Source: a virus
IMG/VR virus record: IMGVR_UViG_3300020459_000021
Location: 1-43,371 of that record
Strand: one strand, 5' to 3'
DNA length: 43,371 bases
The notes under the pieces were generated by a model that was given only the letters and a program-made list of their open reading frames with translations, had not been told where the DNA came from and did no database searches. The first letter of the stretch is position 1. Each line of letters starts with the position of its first letter. The translations under genes were made by a program, and so were the position numbers. Positions 16,676 to 25,432 of this stretch are shown piece by piece.

Positions 16676-18210
16676 TAGCTTAACCCTGCTCCACTAATTA
16701 CAAATTCATTATTTGCTATGCAGAGCGCAGAGCACAAACCATATTGAGCTAGCACTCTATTCCCCGTAGTAGCAGTACCTGCAAGCCTTAATGTTACGCT
16801 TCCACCTTGAGTAATTGTTTGATCGCTGCCGCTATCGTTGAAGATAGAGACCACATTGCCCGCACTAAATACACCACTTGGAATGGTGACTCCACCAGTG
16901 GTTATATTAATATGTTTACCGTTATCTCCTGCGACAAGAGTATATGCAGATGTTTGTGAATTCTGTGGAATGTCACTCGGCCCATCTGCTCCATCTGTTC
17001 CATCTGCTCCATCTGAACCAGCCGGACCTTGAGTTCCGGGTATTCCGTCAAGCCTGATTACTTGAATTGTTGAATTATCAACTACGAAAGTTCCATTTCC
17101 TTCAGTGTTGCTAGTTCTTTTGATCTGAAATTGAATCCTGTCATCTGTGTCCGCAGTCGTAACAATTCGAGAAATTGTAATGTAGGTGTTATTTGAATTA
17201 TTGTTGACCCTTATGTATCCACCTCGGACACTTCCTATTTCAGCAAACCCGCTTCCAGTGTCTTGCTCAATGTTCAGTTCACCTGTCCATCTGTAATTGG
17301 TTGTGCTGCCTGTCAAAACAACAGTACACATTACCAGATAAGTTCCAGCAGCTCCAAGCGTAACCGCTCCAGAACTATTGCTAAAGATGGCGTTTGGGGT
17401 TCCTACAGCGGTTGCAATGTTGGCCACTGAATAGGTGGATGACGCTATTGATTGTGCGGTAGATGGTCCCTTATAAACAGCAGTAGCAAGCGAGCTAGAT
17501 CCACCACCACCACCAGATTGAGCTACCCAGTCGTAATCAGAACCAGTCCAGCTTAATACCTCATTACTAGAAGCTGATGATGTATTCAGGTGAGTGTCAA
17601 CGTCTGAATCTGAATAACTTCCACCACCTGATTGAGCAACCCACTGAGTGTTGTAATCAGTACCATCAATTTTCGATAGAACTTGGTTAGTAGATCCTCC
17701 AGCAGGGACACCTTGTCCAGCTGGTCCCTGTGGTCCGGTAGCACCATCCGATCCATCAGCACCATCAGCACCATCAGCACCGGCTGGCCCTGTAGGACCT
17801 GTAGGACCTGTAGAACCTGCTGGACCTTGTGGGCCAGTAGCTCCATCTGAACCATCAGCTCCTGCAGCACCGTCTGAACCAGCAGCACCTGTTGCACCTT
17901 GAGGTCCCTGAGGTCCTTGTGGACCAGTCGGACCAGTCGGACCCTCTGGACCTTGAGCGCCATCTGATCCGTCCGCACCGGCTGCTCCAGTAGGACCCGT
18001 AGCACCTGTAAGCCCTTGAGGACCAGTAGCTCCGTCTGAACCGTCAGCTCCTGCTGGACCAGTTGGACCTGCTGGACCTTGTGCTCCGTCAGCGCCATCA
18101 GCTCCGTCAGCGCCTGCTGGTCCTGTTGGTCCAGGCGGCCCTTGAGGTCCTGTACCTCCTCCTCCTACTGTTTGTGTAAATCCTGGTATAACTGTAAATT
18201 GATACGGCAT
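16675..18210 (-). CDS. Collagen-like fibre protein, 511 aa
   Basis: Residues about 20-172 are an almost unbroken series of Gly-X-Y triplets rich in GADGADG and GPTGPTG units, and a shorter series lies near 385-410. A triple helix is expected. Between them is a beta-rich region of roughly 180 residues, with [13 protein letters not shown] and [14 protein letters not shown], resembling C1q/TNF-type trimeric heads. The C-terminal 100 residues form another compact beta-type head. The whole looks like a trimeric virion fibre. DNA encoding the triplets is repetitive, so its length may vary between isolates. The gene sits in an accessory block between scaffold and psbA. Confidence 0.85.
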   Translation of the reverse strand: MPYQFTVIPGFTQTVGGGGTGPQGPPGPTGPAGADGADGADGAQGPAGPTGPAGADGSDGATGPQGLTGATGPTGAAGADGSDGAQGPEGPTGPTGPQGPQGPQGATGAAGSDGAAGADGSDGATGPQGPAGSTGPTGPTGPAGADGADGADGSDGATGPQGPAGQGVPAGGSTNQVLSKIDGTDYNTQWVAQSGGGSYSDSDVDTHLNTSSASSNEVLSWTGSDYDWVAQSGGGGGSSSLATAVYKGPSTAQSIASSTYSVANIATAVGTPNAIFSNSSGAVTLGAAGTYLVMCTVVLTGSTTNYRWTGELNIEQDTGSGFAEIGSVRGGYIRVNNNSNNTYITISRIVTTADTDDRIQFQIKRTSNTEGNGTFVVDNSTIQVIRLDGIPGTQGPAGSDGADGTDGADGPSDIPQNSQTSAYTLVAGDNGKHINITTGGVTIPSGVFSAGNVVSIFNDSGSDQTITQGGSVTLRLAGTATTGNRVLAQYGLCSALCIANNEFVISGAGLS

Positions 18211-18216
18211 AACAAA

Positions 18217-18777
18217 TTAACTTGAATAAACATTGATTCCTTTGTAGTTACTATCTTGATGGCCAGTTGTTTGATCTGAAGTACGGTAACTTTGTGAGCC
18301 ACGAGGTCCCTGTTTACCCTCTGGACCTTGTGGGCCTTGTGGGCCAGGCGGGCCTTGTTCCCCATCTATTCCATCTCTACCATTTGTCCCGTCTATTCCA
18401 TCTACTCCGTCCAATCCAGGACTACCGGCTCTACCAATAGGTCCAATAATAGAAAACCCTTGCGGCCAAAACAGTTCTCCCTTTGGTCCGTAAATTACCC
18501 ATGCAGAGTAATCGATATAAAATTCTCCTGGTCTACCTAGCTCATTATCAGGTGGCTCTGTCCCGCTAAGTATTCCTAGACCGTCACGACCTGCTTCACC
18601 AGTAGCACCTTTTGGTCCCTGATCACCATCTTTCCCGTCGATACCAGGCAAACCTTCAGCACCTTGATACCCTTGCTCACCTTGTTCACCTGGTTCACCT
18701 GGTTCACCCGGCGGACCCATCGGGCCAAAGTCAGGGGAATATACTATTTGTCCTGTAATTGGGTGAATTTTAATCAT
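18217..18777 (-). CDS. Collagen-like fibre protein, 186 aa
   Basis: Two Gly-X-Y series, about residues 18-68 (GPMGPPGEPGEPG start) and 109-160 (GRAGSPGLDG start), flank a linker containing YIDYSAWVIYGPKGE. The linker resembles the segments that separate collagen-like stretches in phage fibres. The N-terminus, MIKIHPITGQIVYSPDFG, may attach to another virion protein. It precedes the larger collagen-like gene by six bases and its ATG overlaps the upstream stop by one base, so the three genes from 19007 to 16675 are one translated unit. Confidence 0.82.
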   Translation of the reverse strand: MIKIHPITGQIVYSPDFGPMGPPGEPGEPGEQGEQGYQGAEGLPGIDGKDGDQGPKGATGEAGRDGLGILSGTEPPDNELGRPGEFYIDYSAWVIYGPKGELFWPQGFSIIGPIGRAGSPGLDGVDGIDGTNGRDGIDGEQGPPGPQGPQGPEGKQGPRGSQSYRTSDQTTGHQDSNYKGINVYSS

Positions 18778-19007
18778 TATTGAGTTTTCGAGACTGTTTC
18801 TAAAAATCCACTTGTAGAGTTGTAAGTCATAACAACTGTTCCTACAATTGTTCCTGAAGAGCCACCTGTTCGATATACAACTTGAGTGGGGTTTCCGTCA
18901 CTGTTATTAGACAGTGAAATATAGTCATGTTCAGGTACGCTAATACCTGTTTCCATCTGCCGTGCGGAATAACGTCCATGTGGCGATGGTCCTTGTTGAT
19001 TTGGCAT
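18777..19007 (-). CDS. Hypothetical small virion-type protein, 76 aa
   Basis: The product begins MPNQQGPSPHGRYSARQ and continues with polar beta-type sequence (PTQVVYRTGGSSGTIVG). It has no membrane segment. Overlap with the first collagen-like gene suggests it belongs to the same appendage, perhaps as an adaptor or cap. I recognise no family. Confidence 0.6.
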   Translation of the reverse strand: MPNQQGPSPHGRYSARQMETGISVPEHDYISLSNNSDGNPTQVVYRTGGSSGTIVGTVVMTYNSTSGFLETVSKTQ

Positions 19008-19037
19008 AAAATAATAAAGCTGATTTCTTTCTAGTTT

Positions 19038-19310
19038 TTATCTATCCCATTTGCCTGAGATAGAAATAGTATCTAAACCTTCTACCTCAGATGCTTCTGT
19101 GTGATATGTAGGAGGTTCTACAACAGGGTCAGTTGGTATGTGAGGTGCGATTGCTTCATCCACCTCTTTCTTAATCCTGTAGACGATGTAGTAGTCCTCT
19201 AGTTTCCATAACCAACCTTTAAGAATGAAGGCAATAGGTAGTGGAAATGTTTTATCTATCCACTTCGCTAGTTGCTTGAATTCATTTAACTTAAAGTTGA
19301 TTGGTTCCAT
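19038..19310 (-). CDS. Hypothetical protein, 90 aa, possibly membrane-associated
   Basis: The N-terminal half is helical and aromatic, with WIDKTFPLPIAFILKGWLW near residues 17-35, which may lie on a membrane. The C-terminal half is Glu/Pro/Thr-rich and acidic. It lies six bases before the end of the RlpA-like gene and before the collagen-like genes. No family is recognised. A role with the RlpA-like protein at the cell envelope is possible but only suggested by adjacency. Confidence 0.6.
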   Translation of the reverse strand: MEPINFKLNEFKQLAKWIDKTFPLPIAFILKGWLWKLEDYYIVYRIKKEVDEAIAPHIPTDPVVEPPTYHTEASEVEGLDTISISGKWDR

Positions 19311-19316
19311 AGTTTA

Positions 19317-19616
19317 TTAGTTCAACCTTGTAGTCTTTACCTTTCCTATACCAGAGTGGATAAGTCCAATACGTCTAGCTGTTCCTTCACTAAGGTCAAG
19401 GTGACGACCATGGATGAAAGGACCACGATCAGTAATAGTTACCACCTCACAGCTGTCATAACAGACTCGAAGTTTAGTTCCAAATGGAAGTGATTTATGC
19501 GCAGCTGTGCTTGCGTTACTATCAAATCGTGTCCCATTAGCTGTAAGGTTCCCATGAAATCCTGGTCCATACCAGCTAGCGACTAATAATAGTGTAGCTC
19601 CGATTCCTAATGTCAT
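19317..19616 (-). CDS. RlpA-like double-psi beta-barrel protein (lytic transglycosylase type)
   Basis: The 99-residue protein has a short hydrophobic N-terminus (MTLGIGATLLLVASW) followed directly by the RlpA signature: WYGPGFHGNLTANGTRFD, AAHKSLPFGTKLRV, ITDRGPF and RHLDLSEGTARRIG. Bacterial RlpA is a septal lytic transglycosylase with a DPBB fold; the Asp of TDRGPF and the His of AAHKSLP are typical conserved residues. It may cut peptidoglycan at lysis or entry, or be a virion protein. The hydrophobic N-terminus is too close to the domain for a cleaved signal, so membrane anchoring is more likely. The gene follows scaffold directly. Confidence 0.8.
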   Translation of the reverse strand: MTLGIGATLLLVASWYGPGFHGNLTANGTRFDSNASTAAHKSLPFGTKLRVCYDSCEVVTITDRGPFIHGRHLDLSEGTARRIGLIHSGIGKVKTTRLN

Positions 19617-20381
19617 TTAAAATTTTAGAGTTTGTGATCGCATAAGTTTTTCCATTACATCATTACGATATGCTGGATCATTTTCATAGCGTGGATCACT
19701 TTGTGCAGCAACTAGTTCTGCTTGGCTACGAAATACATCAGCTTTATTAGCAGCTGGTTTACCTGTAATCATTTGTCCGTCATATCCTGTTCCTTCTTGG
19801 AACCTATATTGCAATGCTTGAATAGCAAAGAAGCAGGCAGCAGGGTCTCCTTTATCCATTACATGATCAAACATATTGATGTCACCTTCAGCTAGGTTAT
19901 TGCTAGCCCACGTGATCATTTGATCATACTGTTCAGAACCACCAACTACATTCTTCAAACCATCTACTTGTTCTTCAGTAAGTACAGCAGGTGTATTCTC
20001 TTGTTGAGATTGTTCGACACCAGATCTGTAATCCATGTACATCTTTGCAAGGTCTTCAGGAGATGAAGCGTTAAGTGCATCAATGGTTTCTTGTGTTAGC
20101 TTTTCTGCACTAGCTTCTTCCCATAGGCGATCAAGTAGAGCAGTAGGTTCTTCTTCAGTCTTCTCTTCTTCTACTTCTTCTGTAGGTTCATTAGAAGAAC
20201 TACCTAGCTTACCTTGTAGTTCAATATATGCTTTCTCTAATGCTTCTGCATCTTCAAACTTACCAGCTAGCAATCCTTTCTGTTGTTCTTCTAATGCCTC
20301 ACCTACTTGAATCGCAGCCTGTTCTTCTTCAGAGAACTCAGGGTTATCAGCAGGAGTTGGATCATAAGTAAGTGTACTCAT
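19617..20381 (-). CDS. Capsid scaffolding protein (gp9-like)
   Basis: The 254-residue protein is strongly acidic in its first half (EEQAAIQVGEALEEQQKG, then a Glu-rich stretch near residues 60-80) and basic at the C-terminus (NDVMEKLMRSQTLKF). This acid-to-base pattern and the position between portal and capsid genes are those of T7 gp9. The basic end would bind capsid protein during procapsid assembly. Its ATG overlaps the upstream stop (ATGA). Confidence 0.88.
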   Translation of the reverse strand: MSTLTYDPTPADNPEFSEEEQAAIQVGEALEEQQKGLLAGKFEDAEALEKAYIELQGKLGSSSNEPTEEVEEEKTEEEPTALLDRLWEEASAEKLTQETIDALNASSPEDLAKMYMDYRSGVEQSQQENTPAVLTEEQVDGLKNVVGGSEQYDQMITWASNNLAEGDINMFDHVMDKGDPAACFFAIQALQYRFQEGTGYDGQMITGKPAANKADVFRSQAELVAAQSDPRYENDPAYRNDVMEKLMRSQTLKF

Positions 20382-20584
20382 TCTGAAATGCCTTCTGCTG
20401 TAATTACTTCGAGACCACCAAGACCTACTTTCGATACACGATTAGGTCTTCGTAGTTGTGGAGTACCTACCTTCTGTTTAGGTGCATACTTGTTACTTGC
20501 TAGTGGTCTAGCTTCCGGCTCAACCGACGTCGGTAGTGGCTTCTGCTTGACCTTGCTGGCTCGGGTTGGTTTCGTTTTGTCCAT
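20378..20584 (-). CDS. Hypothetical basic protein, 68 aa, between portal and scaffold
   Basis: The likely start is the ATG giving MDKTKPTRASKVKQKPLP; it lies inside the portal gene's last 65 bases in another frame. The product is Lys/Arg/Pro-rich with a more ordered end (VGLGGLEVITAEGISE). Its stop codon overlaps the scaffold start. The tight overlaps on both sides and the biased composition support a real gene. The role is unknown; a nucleic-acid-binding or assembly partner would fit the charge. Confidence 0.6.
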   Translation of the reverse strand: MDKTKPTRASKVKQKPLPTSVEPEARPLASNKYAPKQKVGTPQLRRPNRVSKVGLGGLEVITAEGISE

Positions 20585-22103
20585 CTTGAATTTGTTGTTG
20601 TTGCATACCAAGTTCAGAAATCTTAGATGCTTGTTTCACAAGCTCCATTTCTTCAGCTTGTTGTTGTTGCTGTTGCATCTCACCTTGTATCTGTTCCTGA
20701 CTTTTTATAAGTCCGAGATAATCGATACCTTGAGAAGCAGCTAGACGTTTGATATACTCATCTTGACTAATGAATTGGGCGATAGCTTCCGGTCCCATTG
20801 TCTGTGCAAGAGTAGTAATAAACATCGTAAGTTGTTCTGCATCTTGACCACGGCCAAGTGCATTAAGTCCAGCAACAATTGTTGGTTTGACAATTCCTTT
20901 AGGAATCTTTGGTATCTCACCAGTCTTCTGAAAGACTGACATTTTTCTATTGAGATATGGAACCAGAAATTCAACAGTAAGCATGGAGAACAATCCTCCA
21001 AGTTGTGCTTCCAATTCCATTTGAGTCATCCTTACCTCTTCCGCAGTTGTGCGTTCTGAGTTACGGACTTGCATAATAAGGAATCCATCAGAGATTCGTT
21101 TCTCTAATTGCAGCATCATTTCATATGCTGTCTTAAAATCTGCAGTCTTACCTACTTGAACTACACCAATATCATCTGGCCTACCTGGAACAATTGCTCC
21201 ATTAGCTGCACGTTCTAACGTGGCAGGCTTTGTAGTACTTGAAGGGTTGACAGTAAAGATTACTTTAGCGGCAGCTGCAGATCCTTCTACGAGTGCTTTA
21301 GAGAGTGCCTCAAGAGACTTAAGATCTCCTAGGAATTCCTCTACTCTTCCACGACCGTAGACTTCACCATCCACGTAGTTCATACGAAGAACAAGCCAAG
21401 GAGTAGAATCAATTGGTGCTTTACCTGTTGACTTAGGAAGGATTACATCATCTACTTCCTGATGCCAGATCATTGTGGCACCTACTCTTTTGACGTGAGT
21501 GTAGATGTTTACTTCATTATCTCCTACACCAGTTTGTGCAGATACTGAATTAGGCTGACGTTCTGGTATGAGGCCTGCCAGTAAATCACGATTGATACGT
21601 TCTTTAGTAACGATCTCAATAACATTTCCATTACCATCACGTTCTACTGCATAACGATTGATTGGATATAGTTTTAAACCTTCCTTACCCATAAAGACTA
21701 AGGCATTACCAGCAACAACTAAATGTTTTAGTGCTTGGTGTACTACTACACGATCACTACTAGCAGCAATGGATTCATTAACCATCCGTTCAATCTTACT
21801 GAAGCTGAGATCTAATTCACTCATTACTTCAGGAGGGAAGTTTTCTTTTACTGATACTTCATCTAACTGTAGCTTAAACCAACTTCCTTGTGTAGGTAGA
21901 AGTGCAAGCATAAGCTTACTAGCCAACGTCACAACCGCTTTGGCTCCGACTGATTGCCATGGTGTTCTTAATACACGAGCACCTGTGTTCTCATCCTCAC
22001 CTTTAATAAGGTAAGGAAGAGTCAACCTAGATGCTTCTTTAGCTACGTCAAGGAATTGACTACGGTCTGAAGTCAGTTTGTCATAACGTTGTTTAGCAGA
22101 CAT
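20520..22103 (-). CDS. Portal (head-tail connector) protein, gp8-like
   Basis: The 527-residue protein has the length and sequence of T7 gp8-type portals: MSAKQRYDKLTSDRSQFLD, then SVGAKAVVTLASKLMLALLP, then NSERTTAEEVRMTQMELEAQ. The last pattern (ERTTAEEV) is typical of T7-type connectors. The C-terminal 60 residues are Gln-rich, with long runs in EMQQQQQQAEEME. Twelve copies would form the ring through which DNA enters and leaves the capsid. It begins the structural block and overlaps a small gene at its end. Confidence 0.95.
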   Translation of the reverse strand: MSAKQRYDKLTSDRSQFLDVAKEASRLTLPYLIKGEDENTGARVLRTPWQSVGAKAVVTLASKLMLALLPTQGSWFKLQLDEVSVKENFPPEVMSELDLSFSKIERMVNESIAASSDRVVVHQALKHLVVAGNALVFMGKEGLKLYPINRYAVERDGNGNVIEIVTKERINRDLLAGLIPERQPNSVSAQTGVGDNEVNIYTHVKRVGATMIWHQEVDDVILPKSTGKAPIDSTPWLVLRMNYVDGEVYGRGRVEEFLGDLKSLEALSKALVEGSAAAAKVIFTVNPSSTTKPATLERAANGAIVPGRPDDIGVVQVGKTADFKTAYEMMLQLEKRISDGFLIMQVRNSERTTAEEVRMTQMELEAQLGGLFSMLTVEFLVPYLNRKMSVFQKTGEIPKIPKGIVKPTIVAGLNALGRGQDAEQLTMFITTLAQTMGPEAIAQFISQDEYIKRLAASQGIDYLGLIKSQEQIQGEMQQQQQQAEEMELVKQASKISELGMQQQQIQDGQNETNPSQQGQAEATTDVG

Positions 22104-22107
22104 TTGT

Positions 22108-22791
22108 TTATAGATTTAGGTTATTAATGCTTAGCTTGTTACGGTTATATCTCTGAGTACCGGAACTTAATTTCTTACCTTGTTCTTGAATAGTTAAAGC
22201 TGGATTAATATTATTACTAGCTCCCATTCCTTTGGTAGGATCATACATACTTTGAGCGTTAGCTACAGTAGATGAAAGGCTACTGATCCTTTTGTTTGCC
22301 TGTTCTTCTCTAAGAGCATAGTCAGTTCGCTGATCAGATAGTTGTTTTGTCAAAGCCTTGATTTCAGCCTGGTTCTGTTTTTTAATATCTGCTAACTGTG
22401 CTGAGAAATTAACAGAGGAACTACCTTGACTTGTAGGTGCATTGCCATAACTTGGTGGAGCAGGAGGAGGGGATGAACGATAGTTATTAGTGTAGTCATA
22501 CATCTGACTGATGTCATTTTGACTATTGATCTTTTTGATACCTATTTCATCTGCAATTGCAGACCAACCTGGATGGTTTTGGTAGTAACTGTAGTTAGTT
22601 TTTCCTGTTTTTTGTGGTGCTCTTCTGTAACCAATCGATGGTCTTGTAAATCCAGGTTTTACTGACTCTCTATAGCCACTATTTACATCAACTCGCAGCT
22701 TTTTGAGCTGCTTAGACGACATTTTTTTGGGATTAAAATCTTTGAACTCATTTTGATTCTGTAGACCTAAAATAAGATTTTGCCAAGACAT
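22108..22791 (-). CDS. Hypothetical protein, 227 aa, upstream of portal
   Basis: The N-terminal 70 residues are basic and polar, a Ser/Pro/Ala-rich linker lies near residues 105-130 (SSPPPAPPSYGNAP), and a coiled coil spans about 132-180 (SAQLADIKKQNQAEIKALTK). The Asn/Ser-rich end repeats NINPAL and NNLNL-like segments. No known domain is seen. Its place at the border of the RNR and portal genes and its linker-coiled-coil layout suggest a structural or assembly protein. Confidence 0.7.
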   Translation of the reverse strand: MSWQNLILGLQNQNEFKDFNPKKMSSKQLKKLRVDVNSGYRESVKPGFTRPSIGYRRAPQKTGKTNYSYYQNHPGWSAIADEIGIKKINSQNDISQMYDYTNNYRSSPPPAPPSYGNAPTSQGSSSVNFSAQLADIKKQNQAEIKALTKQLSDQRTDYALREEQANKRISSLSSTVANAQSMYDPTKGMGASNNINPALTIQEQGKKLSSGTQRYNRNKLSINNLNL

Positions 22792-22982
22792 TAGTTCTCC
22801 TCCATATAGTTAATGATCCACTCAACAACACTGCGTTGACCGGACCTGTACATAATCTTTTCCATTGTGTCTTCAGGGTTAGGGTTAGTTGGTGGAAATG
22901 TTTCTTCTAATGTTTGAAGCAAGGCATTAGCTTGCATACCTTTAACCTCTAAGAGGTCAAGCGTAAGAGGGGAGGTTGACAT
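22791..22982 (-). CDS. Hypothetical protein, 63 aa
   Basis: The likely start is the ATG at 22980-22982, giving MSTSPLTLDLLEVKGMQANA; upstream in-frame codons overlap the RNR small-subunit gene more deeply. The product is helical and acidic, ends VEWIINYMEEN and has no membrane segment. Start and stop overlap both neighbours by a few bases, which supports a real coupled gene. I recognise no family. Confidence 0.62.
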   Translation of the reverse strand: MSTSPLTLDLLEVKGMQANALLQTLEETFPPTNPNPEDTMEKIMYRSGQRSVVEWIINYMEEN

Positions 22983-23682
22983 TGCTATGTTCAAAGAAGG
23001 CAGGCATACGTGCTGACTTGGTGAAAGAAAGCTCTGGAGCCTTACCCTCATACATCAAGCGATCACTGGAATCGAGCCAAAATTTTTTATCTAATTTTTT
23101 ATCAGTAGTATTTCTACCTAAGGGTTGCATAACCCAATTGATAGTAGCCTTCCTTAATTTATCAAGAGAAGGAGAGGGACTAAGGCCCAGCTCACTGCAT
23201 ACAAGACTATTAGTGGCCACGTGGATTTGTTCATCTCTACTTATGTCGGCTGATACTGTTCGCATTCCACTGTCACCATGAGCGCGTAGGAAGGGAAGTA
23301 GAACGAAGAAAATTGAACGCTCGGCAACCATCGCTTTGAGGATCGTGTGATCTGGATGCGAAGTCCAAGCTTCTCGGAGAGCGATTCCCTCTCTCTCAGA
23401 CTTCTTGTCAACACCGTAAGCATTGGCGATGTAAGACAAAGCCAAGTCGTGGTTTTCTTCATCCTTAACATTGGAAATGAGCAACTCCCGTGCCATTTCT
23501 GGAACGTCATTATCGAGGGCATCAGTGATAAAATCTCCCACAGGTAGTTCCATATGTCTCAAGGCAAGTACACGGTATACTGTCTCTTCCGTTCCTTCTG
23601 TGCATATACCAGCACTTGTCTGTACTGGAGTCCATTTTCTTTTTCTCTTTTGTAGTTTCTTGTAAGGGTTCATTCTTGGCAA
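22957..23682 (-). CDS. nrdB: Ribonucleotide reductase small (beta) subunit, class I type lacking the usual Tyr
   Basis: The 241-residue protein has a ferritin-like metal site: Glu32 or Glu33 in GTEETVYR, Glu75 and His78 in DEENH, Glu121 in VAERS, and Glu151 and His154 in RDEQIH. These give six ligands for a dimetal centre as in class I beta subunits. In the standard enzyme a radical Tyr stands four residues after the first His; here that residue is Leu82. The cofactor must therefore differ from the classic diiron-tyrosyl radical. The protein is much shorter than the E. coli subunit (about 375). It follows the large subunit with a 13-base overlap. Class I reassignment of P-SSP7-type enzymes has been published, as I recall. 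Confidence 0.85.
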   Translation of the reverse strand: MPRMNPYKKLQKRKRKWTPVQTSAGICTEGTEETVYRVLALRHMELPVGDFITDALDNDVPEMARELLISNVKDEENHDLALSYIANAYGVDKKSEREGIALREAWTSHPDHTILKAMVAERSIFFVLLPFLRAHGDSGMRTVSADISRDEQIHVATNSLVCSELGLSPSPSLDKLRKATINWVMQPLGRNTTDKKLDKKFWLDSSDRLMYEGKAPELSFTKSARMPAFFEHSNVNLPSYA

Positions 23683-25040
23683 TCACATGTAAGATTTGAT
23701 TCATTTAATAAGTCACTCAAGTAATCTTCAATGTCAGTATCTTTCAGAGCGGCGTAAGCATCAGATTTATCTTGAGTATCTCCCATTACCTGCAAGCTGT
23801 AATAGAGAGATGTTTGAGGGGACCGTAGCCACTCTTCAATGAATTCAGAATCATAGGTTACAGTATCACTCCAAGAGTTAAAACTATATCCGTGAAGAAG
23901 CCCTGTGCGAGATAACATCGTCATGATGCCATCAGCAACTCTTTTATAATTTTCCCAACCTACTTCACTAGCAATTTCTACTTCACCATAATTGTACGTT
24001 TGTACTCCGAAAGTACCGCTGTCGCGATCGACTGTCTGCGAGATAGGTGGAGCGATTTCTGGTGTACTAGTATAGCCATCCAAATCCATGCTTCTATAAC
24101 TGCAGCTGGCGGTTGGTGCGATAGCAAAGGCTCGAACCATATTATGTTCGCGAGCAATTGAGGCTGATTGGTTAATTCCTGAAGCAAGTTGAGAGGCAAG
24201 TTCATACGCGGCAGATCGAATAGTTTCATTGTTGTTATATTGATCTAACGCTCTTCCAAATTGTTCGTAAGTCACTCCGTAACGTCGGAGGAGATTGGCC
24301 AGACCCAGCATTCCAAGTCCAACTTGTCTATCGATTTCTGGGGATAGGTACTCACCAGTTGTTCCCACACCTGTTTTACTATGAAGGCTGCACAATTCGG
24401 ACATGCCTTCAACAAAAGCACGGGGGATGTCGTCGAATTCACAGGCACTGAGATTGACATGTTGTAAGAGGCACGTTCCGCGTGAGGGCAAGTAAACCTC
24501 AAGGCAGACATTCCCGAAAATTCTGTTTCCTTCATCGTCATATCGGACTTTATTTAGCCAGATGTCTCCTGACTTGATTCCATGTAGTAGCTCTTCCTTA
24601 AACGTACAATCCTGCCACCACTCTTCAGTGATGTTGATGCATCGCTTGACCCAAGGAAGTTCGGATCTAGGAGTAGTAATGAACTCAAGAGCATCGGCAT
24701 GATTAAGGGAAATATGAAGAACAATCGCACCATTTTTGTAATGACCGCCTCTACGTAGGATTTCATTTAAAGAGCTATAAATTTTACCAAAACTTACAGG
24801 GCCAGATGCAACTACACCTGACTCTCGTACATAACCTTTCGGATCAAGATTATCTAGATGGATAGCACAACCTGCCCCGAACCTAAGGGCATGTGATGCA
24901 AACCTCCAGCTGGCTTCGATGCCATTCGGACCTTCCATTTCGTTTTCAACTACAAATACTGTGCAGCTGACAGGAAGGCGACCTGTAGGGTCATCCATCC
25001 AAGATTGTACCCGTCCAGTGCGGGAGATTAGATTAGTCAT
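23670..25040 (-). CDS. nrdA: Ribonucleotide reductase large (alpha) subunit, short phage form
   Basis: This enzyme makes deoxyribonucleotides for phage DNA synthesis. The 456-residue protein lacks an ATP-cone and is far shorter than E. coli NrdA (about 760). Catalytic parts are visible: Cys26 in SCTVF and Cys190 in GTCLL form the redox pair, NVCLEV at 177-182 gives Asn177, Cys179 and Glu181 of the active site, and the tail ends TCDCQE with a CxC pair that can re-reduce the site. The gene lies next to a class I-type small subunit and not to an activase or a B12 domain, which argues for class I. Such phage enzymes have often been labelled class II. It is preceded by a short coiled-coil gene with an eight-base overlap. 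Confidence 0.9.
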   Translation of the reverse strand: MTNLISRTGRVQSWMDDPTGRLPVSCTVFVVENEMEGPNGIEASWRFASHALRFGAGCAIHLDNLDPKGYVRESGVVASGPVSFGKIYSSLNEILRRGGHYKNGAIVLHISLNHADALEFITTPRSELPWVKRCINITEEWWQDCTFKEELLHGIKSGDIWLNKVRYDDEGNRIFGNVCLEVYLPSRGTCLLQHVNLSACEFDDIPRAFVEGMSELCSLHSKTGVGTTGEYLSPEIDRQVGLGMLGLANLLRRYGVTYEQFGRALDQYNNNETIRSAAYELASQLASGINQSASIAREHNMVRAFAIAPTASCSYRSMDLDGYTSTPEIAPPISQTVDRDSGTFGVQTYNYGEVEIASEVGWENYKRVADGIMTMLSRTGLLHGYSFNSWSDTVTYDSEFIEEWLRSPQTSLYYSLQVMGDTQDKSDAYAALKDTDIEDYLSDLLNESNLTCDCQE

Positions 25041-25209
25041 TTGTTGGTTTGATGTAATAATATTTGTTGGCGTTCAACTGTTCCTGTAGGTCTCTTACTT
25101 CGTTGTTTAGCCTTTCTATTTGTTCAACGCCCAACCTTTCGAGGAAGAAGATCTCATTTAGTTGGAACTCAAGAGTTTCGATTCTGTTTAGAAGTTCTTT
25201 CTTTTTCAT
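25033..25209 (-). CDS. Coiled-coil hypothetical protein, 58 aa
   Basis: An ATG at 25207-25209 opens 58 codons and the TAA overlaps the RNR start. The product begins MKKKELLNRIETLEFQLNEI and continues with heptad-like Leu/Ile spacing to QEQLNANKYYYIKP. A single parallel coiled coil is likely. Its start overlaps the upstream stop codon (TGATG). It is short, but overlaps on both sides support it. The role is unknown. Confidence 0.65.
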   Translation of the reverse strand: MKKKELLNRIETLEFQLNEIFFLERLGVEQIERLNNEVRDLQEQLNANKYYYIKPTND

Positions 25210-25424
25210 CAGTTGTCCTCCTGTGTTGTTGTTGGGCGCATTGCTTCCATAAATGGAATCATTGCTTCATCACCATAAGTAGTGCGAATGTAATCAAGAC
25301 ATTGAGCTAACTGCCAATCAGCAGCAGCTCGCATAGATTTTTTCCAATCGAAACACATGTAGGCGATGGACGGATTGTCGTCAATGGCAAGACAAATATC
25401 GTCAGTCAGTGGGTGTTCAGTCAT
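25209..25424 (-). CDS. Hypothetical protein, 71 aa, paralogue of the upstream gene
   Basis: The product begins MTEHPLTDDICLAIDDN, then DWKKSMRAAADWQLAQCLDY, and ends in an acidic tail. The next gene upstream starts with nearly the same words (MTHPLTDKICLAIDDN and MRAGADWQMEQVIEW), so the two arose by tandem duplication. Conserved Asp pairs and Trp residues suggest a small folded helical domain. I recognise no named family and assign no function. Confidence 0.75.
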   Translation of the reverse strand: MTEHPLTDDICLAIDDNPSIAYMCFDWKKSMRAAADWQLAQCLDYIRTTYGDEAMIPFMEAMRPTTTQEDN

Positions 25425-25432
25425 GAGATCTC

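Noticed and set aside
17586-18098. A long Leu/Val/Gln-rich frame on the minus strand inside the collagen-like gene
   Set aside because: It is the shifted reading of Gly-X-Y codons, which stay open in more than one frame because the DNA is repetitive.
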